This document shows, one piece after another, positions 45,351 through 53,442 of a DNA stretch of 54,292 nt. Position 1 is the first letter of the stretch, and the number at the start of each line of letters is the position of its first letter. The stretch is from Candidatus Woesearchaeota archaeon (lineage in GTDB: Archaea; Nanobdellota; Nanobdellia; Woesearchaeales; UBA10216). The translations under genes and the position numbers were made by a program. The stretch covers positions 1 to 54,292 of the forward strand of contig JACPIH010000017.1 in NCBI GenBank assembly GCA_016188155.1, in the 5' to 3' direction. Under the pieces are notes generated by a model. The model did not search any database. It worked only from the letters and a program-made list of their open reading frames with translations, and was not told where the DNA came from.

Positions 45351-46457
45351 ATGGTAAGGGAAACAAGCGCTTCTCAAGGCAATTTTCAGGAAAAGGCTTC
45401 TATGGCTCCTATGATGCAGAGCAAGGAATCTACGATGAAGGCAATGCGCTTTCACGAGTTTGGCGGACCTGAGGTCTTGTGCTACGAGGACGTTCCCAAG
45501 CCTGTTCCCGAGTTTGGACAGGCTCTTGTGAGAGTCAAGGCTGCTTCCATCAACCGCATAGACATTTGGGCTGAGAAAGGCATTTACTACAAGCCAAGCC
45601 TTCCTCACATTCCAGGCAGTGATGCTGCAGGCGTTGTTGAGGAAGTCAATGCCGGCGATGAGTCCTTTATTGGCGGGAAAGTAATAGTCTACCCCACTTT
45701 GGCTTGCTTTCACTGCAGGCTATGCATTGAGGGCAGCCACAACCTCTGCACCAATCGCAAGACTTTAGGAGCCCATGTTAACGGCAGCTATTCAGAATAC
45801 ATCACTGTCCCTATTAAGAACCTTATGCGAATGCCTGAAGCTTTGAAGTTTGAAGAAGCCGCAGCATTGCCTTTAACATTTACAACGGCCTACCATATGC
45901 TGGTTGACAGGGCAAAGCTTCAGCCGCACGAAACTGTCCTGGTCCTGGGGGCTGGCTCTGGAGTTGGCTCTGCCGCAATCCAAATCGCTTCTTTGCTGGG
46001 TGCAAATGTTATTGCAACTTCGTCAACAGAGGAAAAGCTCAGGAAAGCGCAGAGGATTGGTGCGGACGTTGCTGTAAACTACGCTGAAGAGGGCTGGGTT
46101 GACGAGGTCATGGCAGCTACGAACAACAAAGGTGTTGACGTCGTTATTGACCACATAGGAGCGGCAACATTCGCGAAAAGCATAAAGTGCCTGGCAAAGA
46201 ACGGCAGGCTGGTGACGTGCGGGGTAACTTCAGGAAATGAGGCCACAATTGATATCAGGGAGCTGTTCAGCTCTCAGCGCTCAATCCTTGGCTCGGTGCA
46301 AGGCACCATGAAAGACTTCATAGCGGTTGCAAAGTTAGCCGCTGATGGAAAGATCAAGCCGCTGCTTGACTCTGTTTACCCGTTGAGGGATGCAAGAAAG
46401 GCCCAGGAGCGCCTGCTCTCAAGGCAGTCGTTTGGAAAGATTGTGCTGGTGCCTTGA
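45351..46457 (+). CDS. zinc-type alcohol dehydrogenase / quinone oxidoreductase (MDR family)
   Basis: GSDAAGVVEEV; CFHCRLCIEGSHNLC; VLVLGAGSGVGSAAIQIASLLGANV. Confidence 0.92.
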   Translation: MVRETSASQGNFQEKASMAPMMQSKESTMKAMRFHEFGGPEVLCYEDVPKPVPEFGQALVRVKAASINRIDIWAEKGIYYKPSLPHIPGSDAAGVVEEVNAGDESFIGGKVIVYPTLACFHCRLCIEGSHNLCTNRKTLGAHVNGSYSEYITVPIKNLMRMPEALKFEEAAALPLTFTTAYHMLVDRAKLQPHETVLVLGAGSGVGSAAIQIASLLGANVIATSSTEEKLRKAQRIGADVAVNYAEEGWVDEVMAATNNKGVDVVIDHIGAATFAKSIKCLAKNGRLVTCGVTSGNEATIDIRELFSSQRSILGSVQGTMKDFIAVAKLAADGKIKPLLDSVYPLRDARKAQERLLSRQSFGKIVLVP

Positions 46458-46492
46458 TAAAGTTTTTAAAGATAATCACATGAATTAGCTCT

Positions 46493-47035
46493 ATGCGATT
46501 TCATTTAGCATTACTGCTACTCTCCGTATTTATTTCTGCATGTACAGCAGGTAACGAGTTAAGTGATGAAGAGAGTGAACTTGATAATTGTGATTCTATA
46601 AACGATACGTTTCAAAAACAACATTGCCTTGCCAAGTTAGCAGTAGATGAAGGTGATGTCACTATTTGTGATCAGATTGAATTAGGTCGTGTAAGAGAAA
46701 ACTGTTATAATGATGTGGCAGGCAGATTAAGCGATGTAAAAATTTGTGATACAAAGTATCCGGATGAAGACATATTCCGTGTCGAATGCTACTCAAACGT
46801 AGCTGTAGGCAGCAAAGATACAACTGTGTGCGATAAAATATCAAACCCCGCTCTCGCAGCTGTCTGTTATAGCGATGTTGCAGCAGCAGAGCGCGATATA
46901 GAAATATGCAACCAAATTAAAGACGTCCAAGGGAAAGAAGAGTGCATGTCTAAATTGAATTTCTTATTGGGTAATTGCGATGCTCTCAGATTTGAAGCAT
47001 CAAGAGCCTATTGCAAGAGTGTGCATGGTAGTTAG
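46493..47035 (+). CDS. secreted lipoprotein with ~31-aa Cys repeats
   Basis: lipobox FISAC; repeated xxCYxDVAxxxxDxxICDxI blocks. Confidence 0.7.
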   Translation: MRFHLALLLLSVFISACTAGNELSDEESELDNCDSINDTFQKQHCLAKLAVDEGDVTICDQIELGRVRENCYNDVAGRLSDVKICDTKYPDEDIFRVECYSNVAVGSKDTTVCDKISNPALAAVCYSDVAAAERDIEICNQIKDVQGKEECMSKLNFLLGNCDALRFEASRAYCKSVHGS

Positions 47036-47100
47036 TGGGGCTGCTGGGATTCGAACCCAGACTACAGCGTTTTTCTTCCCTTTTCATTTTTGGTTGAGCC

Positions 47101-47149
47101 GCAAGTCGCTTTCAGCGACTGCGCACAGTCGAGCTATGCTCGACTTGTG
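47101..47149 (-). repeat. double-hairpin module in tRNA-Pro intron
   Basis: cacaagtcgagcatagctcgactgtgcgcagtcgctgaaagcgacttgc. Confidence 0.8.
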
Positions 47150-47180
47150 TTTTTGTGAGCATCAGCGAAACAAAAAGGTC
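47150..47180 (-). repeat. intron hairpin module, copy in tRNA-Pro intron
   Basis: gaccTTTTTGTttcgctgatgctcACAAAAA. Confidence 0.85.
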
Positions 47181-47276
47181 ACCCGAACGCTGTGTGTTAC
47201 CAAGTTGCACTACAGCCCCTTGAAGCCCATGGCTATTTCGGATAATATTTAAAGGTATAGAAATCCAATTTGCTTC

Positions 47277-47411
47277 ATGCCTATCAAACTCCGCTGTGAT
47301 TGCCAAGTTTCAGATGATGGAAAATTTACTGTCTCAGAAAGGTGCAAGAGCTGCAGGGAATGCAATCTTGCTGCGACGATGCACCCTTTTGGCAACAGAA
47401 GGCTGTCTTAA
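47277..47411 (+). CDS. 44-aa Cys-rich miniprotein (zinc ribbon-like)
   Basis: MPIKLRCDCQVSDDGKFTVSERCKSCRECNLAATMHPFGNRRLS; below ORF-track size cutoff. Confidence 0.45.
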   Translation: MPIKLRCDCQVSDDGKFTVSERCKSCRECNLAATMHPFGNRRLS

Positions 47412-48958
47412 AGCTTGGCAAAGCTTGTCTTCCCAGAAAGAAGCTCCCACACGACATGCGGAAGGTCCTTGATTTTTACCCTTGCCTGCTTCGTGCTATC
47501 CCTCTCCCTAATTGTGACGTCGTGCTTTGCCAATGAGTCAAAGTCTATGGTAATGCAAAATGGCGTTCCGGACTCGTCCATGCGGGCATACCTTTTTCCG
47601 ATACTTCCTGCCTCGTCATATAAGCAGCTGAAATCTTCCCTTAACTCATCATAAACCTTCTTTGCCGCAGCAACCAATTCATCCTTATTAGACAGCAGCG
47701 GGAAGACAGCCACTTTGATTGGAGCCAGTTTTGGATTCAGGTGCAGGACAATGTTCTCCCTTTTGATGTCGTACTCGTAAGCATCAAAAAGGAACACAAG
47801 GAAAGTGCGGTCAACGCCAAGCGACGGCTCTGCAACAACATGAGGCACAACTTTCATGCTGGTTTCAGGGTCAAAATAGCTAAGGTCCTTGCCCGATGCC
47901 TTTATGTGCTGCTGCAAATCATAATCAGACCTGTTTGAGATGCCTTCCAGCTCCTTCCAGCCAAACGGAAAGCTGAATTCCAAGTCCCAAGTATCGGTTG
48001 CGTAGTGGCTTTTCTCCTCCTTCACGTGCTGCCTTATCCTGAGGTTTTCCGCTTTAGCTCCCAAGTTTACAAACCACTGGTGCTCAAACGCCAGCCAGTA
48101 AGCATGCCATGGCAGAATAAGGCTCTTGTCAAGCATTTCCTTCACTTTCATCTTCTTAGGCTGCTCCTCTTTCTTCTTTTGCATTTCACTCGTTAATACG
48201 CTCAACTCATGGCTGTAATACTCTGCAACGTAAGGGCATTCCTCAACCTTTTTAGGATGCACAAAATACTCTATCTCCATCTGTTCAAACTCGCGGCATC
48301 GGAAAAGGAAGTCCCTCGGCGCTATCTCATTTCGGAATGCCTTGCCAATCTGCGCTATCCCGAAAGGCAGCTTCATCCTTGCGTTTTCCTGAACCAGCCT
48401 AAAGTTAGTGAATATGAGCTGCGCGGTTTCAGGCCTGAGGTAAGCCTCTGACTCCTTGCCTTCACTGGGGCCAACCGCTGTTTTGAACATCAGGTTGAAT
48501 GGCTGGGCAATCTTCAGCGCATCTGCTCCGCAGCGTGGGCATTTCACCTTGTGCTTTGCAATCAGCTCCCCAAGCTGCTGGGCGCTCATACCTGCTGTAG
48601 AAACTTTAGCCTTGTCTTCAACAGCATGGTCAGCCCTTGTTGTGTTGCCGCACTTACCGCACTTTGCCATTATGTCGGTGAAGTTTGCAACGTGGCCAGA
48701 AGCCTCCCAGACCTTCGGATGCGTTATGATGCTGCCGTCAATGCCAACGACATCGCTCCTGCCGCGTACATGTGCCTTCCACCACTCATGCTTGATATTG
48801 TTCTTCAGCTCAACGCCCAGTGGCCCGTAATCAAAGAATCCTGAAAGCCCTCCGTAAATCTCAGAATTCGGGTAAACAAAGCCCTTCCTCTTGCAGAACG
48901 TAGCCAGTTCATCTATCGTGAGCTTTTTCGTCTGCGGCTGCTTTTTCTCAGCTGTCAT
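47408..48958 (-). CDS. glyS: glycyl-tRNA synthetase
   Basis: IYGGLSGFFDYGPLGVELKNNIKHEWW; YLRPETAQLIFTNF; FRNEIAPRDFLFRCREFEQMEIEYF. Confidence 0.96.
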   Translation of the reverse strand: MTAEKKQPQTKKLTIDELATFCKRKGFVYPNSEIYGGLSGFFDYGPLGVELKNNIKHEWWKAHVRGRSDVVGIDGSIITHPKVWEASGHVANFTDIMAKCGKCGNTTRADHAVEDKAKVSTAGMSAQQLGELIAKHKVKCPRCGADALKIAQPFNLMFKTAVGPSEGKESEAYLRPETAQLIFTNFRLVQENARMKLPFGIAQIGKAFRNEIAPRDFLFRCREFEQMEIEYFVHPKKVEECPYVAEYYSHELSVLTSEMQKKKEEQPKKMKVKEMLDKSLILPWHAYWLAFEHQWFVNLGAKAENLRIRQHVKEEKSHYATDTWDLEFSFPFGWKELEGISNRSDYDLQQHIKASGKDLSYFDPETSMKVVPHVVAEPSLGVDRTFLVFLFDAYEYDIKRENIVLHLNPKLAPIKVAVFPLLSNKDELVAAAKKVYDELREDFSCLYDEAGSIGKRYARMDESGTPFCITIDFDSLAKHDVTIRERDSTKQARVKIKDLPHVVWELLSGKTSFAKL

Positions 48959-48990
48959 AGCGACTACTCTTTTGGAAAGGTATAAATTGT

Positions 48991-49800
48991 TTGCGGTTTT
49001 CTTACTCAGATATGCTCAGTCTTTCAGCAGAAGCAGGCACAGCAAAGACCGTAAGGGGAGTAAGGTCTTATTGTGTTCCGCACTACTACCATTCCAAAAC
49101 CGGTCCACTCGCTGCTGCCAGGAAGCTCTCCAAAAGCTGCAAAGACATCACCTACACCCAGGTTTGCAGGGGCTTTAAAAGCATAGCAGCAGTGAAAGAA
49201 GCCCTGGCCGCTGCTGCGAAGATAAGTAGCATAAAAACAATCCTGTTCGTTACAGGAGACCACGCCTCAAAGTCGGACATAAGCATTTTTGACTTGCTAA
49301 GGGCAGTTGACAGGAAGAGGTTCAAAAAAGCTGCGGCAATCGTTTTCACAAGGAAAAATGAGGCGGCCAGAATAGTAAAGAAAATAGGGGCAGGGGCTAC
49401 AGAGTTCTACACGCAGCCCGTATTCCCGGGCAACGCCGGGGCACTTGTTAACGTACTCCAGAAGCTGCCACACAATGTTCGCTGCAGTGTAAGAATAGGG
49501 GTTATGATACCTTTTTCAGCAGCTGCCTGCAGAAGGATTGCAAAAGAAAAGCCCGGCTTTATATCAGGCAAAACACTGGTTGAACGGCTGGCTGCCGCGG
49601 AAAGGAAAAGCCCGGAAGCGGCTTACGCAGAAACAGCCAAAATAGCCAAGGAAGCAATGGCATTAGCTGGTGAGCTTGCTGAGAAAAATCCCAGAGTCAC
49701 CGGAGTACACCTGTTCGGGCTTACAGGCAGAACCTTTGGCAAAGGGAAGAATATGACCCGGGTTACGGCAGGGCAACTGCTCCGGAGGATTCTGCACTAA
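48991..49800 (+). CDS. methylenetetrahydrofolate reductase-like protein
   Basis: FVTGDHASKSDISIFDLLR...GATEFYTQPVFPG...RIGVMIPFSAAACRRIAKEKPGF; weak resemblance. Confidence 0.4.
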   Translation: MRFSYSDMLSLSAEAGTAKTVRGVRSYCVPHYYHSKTGPLAAARKLSKSCKDITYTQVCRGFKSIAAVKEALAAAAKISSIKTILFVTGDHASKSDISIFDLLRAVDRKRFKKAAAIVFTRKNEAARIVKKIGAGATEFYTQPVFPGNAGALVNVLQKLPHNVRCSVRIGVMIPFSAAACRRIAKEKPGFISGKTLVERLAAAERKSPEAAYAETAKIAKEAMALAGELAEKNPRVTGVHLFGLTGRTFGKGKNMTRVTAGQLLRRILH

Positions 49801-49841
49801 AAAACCATAAGTTTAATAAAAGAGCTGAATTCCTTCAGGCA

Positions 49842-50003
49842 ATGGAAGCAAAAAGACCTGCAAGGCCCAGGCGCATCATGTACAAGACAATGGGCACATG
49901 CAGGCTGTGCAAGTTAAGGTTTGTTGTTGAGAAGGAAAAAGGCCACTACTCAAGCAACTACTGCCCCATTTGCATAAAAAAATTCAACCAAGCGGAGGAT
50001 TAG
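49842..50003 (+). CDS. 53-aa zinc-ribbon miniprotein
   Basis: MEAKRPARPRRIMYKTMGTCRLCKLRFVVEKEKGHYSSNYCPICIKKFNQAED. Confidence 0.55.
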   Translation: MEAKRPARPRRIMYKTMGTCRLCKLRFVVEKEKGHYSSNYCPICIKKFNQAED

Positions 50004-50007
50004 AAAA

Positions 50008-50202
50008 ATGGTCAACGGCACAGTGAAATTCTTTAACGACGCAAAGCACTTCGGCTTTGTAAAGGCAGATGACGGCAACGAATACTTTGTCCACTCAAGC
50101 GGCATAAAGCCAGGCGTTACAATAGCCCAGGGCGACAAGGTATCCTTCAAGGTCGTGCAGGGAGACAGAGGCGAGAAGGCAGAAGAAGTGGAGAAGATTT
50201 AA
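50008..50202 (+). CDS. cold-shock domain protein (CspA-like)
   Basis: VNGTVKFFNDAKHFGFVKADDGNEYFVHSSGI. Confidence 0.93.
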   Translation: MVNGTVKFFNDAKHFGFVKADDGNEYFVHSSGIKPGVTIAQGDKVSFKVVQGDRGEKAEEVEKI

Positions 50203-50209
50203 AACTGGC

Positions 50210-51469
50210 TTAGCCCTGCCTTGTGAGCCACTCAACCTCCTCGTCAGCGAGGTCGAGCTCAGAAGCTATTTTGCCAAGCTTTTCCTTATCTTTTTCCTTT
50301 GAGAAAATCACTTTCATGAAAGGCAGAGTGTCAGAAATGACTGCTGATTTAGGGGAGTGAAGCCTGCCAGCTATCTTCTCGGCAATGTCAAGCTTCTTCT
50401 GAAACCTTGCCTTCGCGATAAACACCTTCAATCCCCGATTGGGCTGCTTCAGGACAGAAATGCCATCATATTTTTTCTCCTTGGCTATTGCCGTGCCGAT
50501 TGTCATAACCTGGATAAAATAGCTGAGAAGCCGCCAGTGCTGCCTTCTCATGATGCGGCCTCGGAACACATCAGCCCGGGACAGCGCATCATACGCCTCT
50601 GCCAGCTCTTCCGGCTTCTTATACTCGCTGGGCAGGTTCTCATCCATCCAGGCAAAGCACTCCTCAGGCTGCATCTCAACATTCTCAAAAGCACCCGCGG
50701 CTATTGAAACATCGGTTGTCTTGAAAACCCTGAGCAGAGCAGATTCCACTTCCTCAGCCCTGTTGCGCTCGGAAAGCTCATCCACCATTTCCCTGGTCAG
50801 TTTACCGGTGCCTGAGCAAAGCAGCTGCAGGTCAGTAATGGAGCCCCTCAAGTCACCTGCCGAGCGGTTCGCAAGCTTAGCCAAAGTGCAATCCTCAACC
50901 TTGACCTTCTCAGAAGCGGCCACTTTTGCCAAGGCATCCTTTACAGCAGCTGAAGAGAGCTGCCTGAACTCAATCATCGCAGAGGCCTTCCTCAAAGGAG
51001 AAAACTTCTTGTCAAAAGGGTCATTTGCTGTCATCACAACAGGGAAAGCAGAGCCCTCAATGACATCCTGAATAGCGCCCACACCGCCCCTGTCCTGCTG
51101 CCCTGAAATGCCGTCAAGCTCGTCAATCAGGATAATCTTGCCACGGCTGAACAAGCTAAGCTGCCTGCTTGCATTTCCGGCAACAGAATTAATTCCATCA
51201 GCATTGCGGAAGTCAGAAGCGTTAGTTTCGAGAACTTCCAATCCCAATTCTGTAGCAACAGCATAAACCGTGCTTGTCTTACCGCAACCAACAGGCCCGT
51301 AAAGCAGCGCTGCCTTCTTCTTAGACCGCTTACGGTCAAAATCCCTCACAAACTTAATCAGGGCCTCGGCTGCCTCAGACTGCCCAACAACGTCCTTAAA
51401 AGACTTAGGCTGGTGCTTCCTAGTCCACGGAATTGAATCGTTCTTATCAGCCACTTTTGCCCCCATCAA
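50210..51469 (-). CDS. rfcL: replication factor C large subunit
   Basis: WTRKHQPKSFKDVVGQ; LLYGPVGCGKTSTVYAVATELG; ILIDELDGIS. Confidence 0.94.
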   Translation of the reverse strand: MMGAKVADKNDSIPWTRKHQPKSFKDVVGQSEAAEALIKFVRDFDRKRSKKKAALLYGPVGCGKTSTVYAVATELGLEVLETNASDFRNADGINSVAGNASRQLSLFSRGKIILIDELDGISGQQDRGGVGAIQDVIEGSAFPVVMTANDPFDKKFSPLRKASAMIEFRQLSSAAVKDALAKVAASEKVKVEDCTLAKLANRSAGDLRGSITDLQLLCSGTGKLTREMVDELSERNRAEEVESALLRVFKTTDVSIAAGAFENVEMQPEECFAWMDENLPSEYKKPEELAEAYDALSRADVFRGRIMRRQHWRLLSYFIQVMTIGTAIAKEKKYDGISVLKQPNRGLKVFIAKARFQKKLDIAEKIAGRLHSPKSAVISDTLPFMKVIFSKEKDKEKLGKIASELDLADEEVEWLTRQG

Positions 51470-51515
51470 CTGCGCAGCTGCTGTTCAGCGGCTTTATATT
51501 GTTTTTCGTGATGCG

Positions 51516-51980
51516 TTACTTCGATAGAATCTCTGTATTAAGAAAGAACTTCTTTTGCCTTCTTGAAAAATGAATGTCATATAAGCTGAAGATCGAGTCC
51601 TGCCCCAATATGATTGGAAAGTCGTTTCTCGGGTCCAACCTCTGCTTTAGCCACTTTATCACTACGGTTTCTTCTCTCCCGTTAAAAACCACTTTTGCAG
51701 GGGCAGTATACGCCTCGCAGCTGCCTGTCAGCCCTTCGATTCTGTCGAGAAACTTCATTCCCCTGCCTTCAATTTCTGAAGCGAGTCTGGTATCGCTGAA
51801 GTCAATCCCTAAAGCGTTACCAACTTCTACGAAAGATATTGTAATATCAGAGCCGGAGTCAACGAGTGCCTGAAAGCCTGCTGTGCTTTCCCTGTAGCAA
51901 AGCCCGACTTTAATCATGGGCCTGTATTTTTCAGTTTCACCTGGCGGGTATAACTGATAGCCGAATGAAAAAACAGTCAT
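51516..51980 (-). CDS. retropepsin-like aspartic protease
   Basis: FQALVDSGSDITISF active-site-like motif; FPIILGQDSIFSLYDIHF. Confidence 0.7.
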   Translation of the reverse strand: MTVFSFGYQLYPPGETEKYRPMIKVGLCYRESTAGFQALVDSGSDITISFVEVGNALGIDFSDTRLASEIEGRGMKFLDRIEGLTGSCEAYTAPAKVVFNGREETVVIKWLKQRLDPRNDFPIILGQDSIFSLYDIHFSRRQKKFFLNTEILSK

Positions 51981-52004
51981 CGCAACAACTCCAGAATCAG
52001 GGCT

Positions 52005-52220
52005 CTATTTTACCATAACAGCATTCCTGCTCGGAACACAAGCGAAGGTTATCTCATCTCCTTTGCCCTTGGTTAACAGTTCCCGCAGTACTTTTCCAGC
52101 ATTTTTTCCGGAAGCAACCACTTTGCCATTTTTAAGCCCTATACACTTGCCTTCATACCTTTTCATAAGTTCAGGGCCGAGGTTAAAGCTCATGCTGTTT
52201 TCTTTTATTCCGGATTTCAT
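52005..52220 (-). CDS. DUF5678-like small protein
   Basis: ELMKRYEGKCIGLKNGKVVASGKNAGKVLRELLTKGKGDEITFACVPS. Confidence 0.6.
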   Translation of the reverse strand: MKSGIKENSMSFNLGPELMKRYEGKCIGLKNGKVVASGKNAGKVLRELLTKGKGDEITFACVPSRNAVMVK

Positions 52221-52440
52221 TTCTTTTCCACGTCTTCTGCTTAGGGGTTAATCTTTATAAGCTTTTCGCAGGAAATTTCACAAGTCTTCCGACGCAATCG
52301 CAATAATTCCGGCTAGTGCCGGGAAGTTTTTGCTAATTCTGCGTTATACCGGAAAAATTGCGGGAATCATGAAAATTCCACAAGCCCCCAATTTTCTCTG
52401 CAGGACTAGATTTTTATACTCCATAACAGGCTATGTGGGC

Positions 52441-52929
52441 ATGGCAAAGTTAAGGCTGGAAAAGGCCACCTTCGCTGCAGGCTGCTTCTGGCACGTTGAG
52501 GCAATGTTCCGCCAGATTAAAGGCATAACCTCAACGCAGGTTGGCTACAGCGGAGGGGAAATGCCCAACCCCACTTATGAGGACGTCTGCTCAAGCCATA
52601 CTGGCCACGCAGAATCAGTAGAGGTAACCTTTGACCCTGAGAAAGTTTCTTACGAAAAGCTGCTGGACATTTTTTGGAACAACCACGACCCGACCCAAGT
52701 GAACAGGCAGGGCCCTGACATCGGCAGCCAGTACCGCTCAGTCATTTTCTACAACAGCGCAAAACAAAAGGCAGCAGCCATGAAGTCAAAGCAGCAGCTG
52801 CAAAAATCCCTAAAATATAAAAACAGAAAGATTGCCACAGAAATAATCGCTGCCAAAACGTTTTACCGCGCTGAGGAATACCACCAGCAGTATCTTGAGA
52901 AGCGGGGATTGTCAACGTGCCGCATGTAA
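52441..52929 (+). CDS. msrA: peptide methionine sulfoxide reductase A
   Basis: KATFAAGCFWHVEAMFRQIKGITSTQVGYSGGEMPNPTYEDVCSSHTGHAESVEV. Confidence 0.96.
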   Translation: MAKLRLEKATFAAGCFWHVEAMFRQIKGITSTQVGYSGGEMPNPTYEDVCSSHTGHAESVEVTFDPEKVSYEKLLDIFWNNHDPTQVNRQGPDIGSQYRSVIFYNSAKQKAAAMKSKQQLQKSLKYKNRKIATEIIAAKTFYRAEEYHQQYLEKRGLSTCRM

Positions 52930-52944
52930 AAAAGGTGTAGCGCC

Positions 52945-53439
52945 ATTAAAAACAACCAAAAACCAAGCATCCCGAAACTTGTTGCCTCTATCGCGCTTTG
53001 CCAACTAGCTGGCATTATAGGCTCAGTTTTTACTGCCTCTTCAGTCAGCACATGGTATGCAACGCTTCAAAAGCCCTCTTTCAACCCGCCAGGCTGGGTT
53101 TTCGGCCCTGTCTGGACACTACTCTACCTCCTGATGGGCATCTCATTCTACCTAATCTGGAACAAGAGCGATAATTTCAGAAAAAAAGGGGCAAAAGTCG
53201 CAGCATCAGCCTTTGGCATTCAGCTGGCCCTGAACGTCCTGTGGTCGCTGCTGTTCTTCGGGCTCAAGTCACCAGTAGCGGCATTCGTCTGCATCGTTGC
53301 GCTGTGGGTTGCGGTTTTGGTCACGATAATGAAATTTCACAGGATTTCAAAAGCAGCTGCAATGCTTTTAACGCCTTATCTCCTGTGGGTGAGCTTTGCT
53401 GCGCTGCTTAACTTCTCCATAGTCCTGCTGAACATTTGA
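52945..53439 (+). CDS. tspO: TspO/MBR-family membrane protein (no ATG/GTG/TTG at N-terminus)
   Basis: WYATLQKPSFNPPGWVFGPVWTLLYLLMGISFYLIW; frame opens at 52930, ATT at 52945. Confidence 0.85.
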   Translation: MKNNQKPSIPKLVASIALCQLAGIIGSVFTASSVSTWYATLQKPSFNPPGWVFGPVWTLLYLLMGISFYLIWNKSDNFRKKGAKVAASAFGIQLALNVLWSLLFFGLKSPVAAFVCIVALWVAVLVTIMKFHRISKAAAMLLTPYLLWVSFAALLNFSIVLLNI

Positions 53440-53442
53440 GCA

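Larger units (their letters stand above)
47036..47219 (-). tRNA. tRNA-Pro(CGG) with 111-nt intron (47071-47181)
   Basis: GGGGCTG/CAGCCCC acceptor, A73, anticodon stem CAGCG/CGCTG with TTCGGG|A, T-arm CTGGG-TTCGAAT-CCCAG; TATA-like box at 47245-47254. Confidence 0.9.

Noticed and set aside
52930-52950. TspO start as a hidden upstream exon
   Set aside because: Frame opens only 15 nt before ATT; a rare start codon or misread base is simpler.
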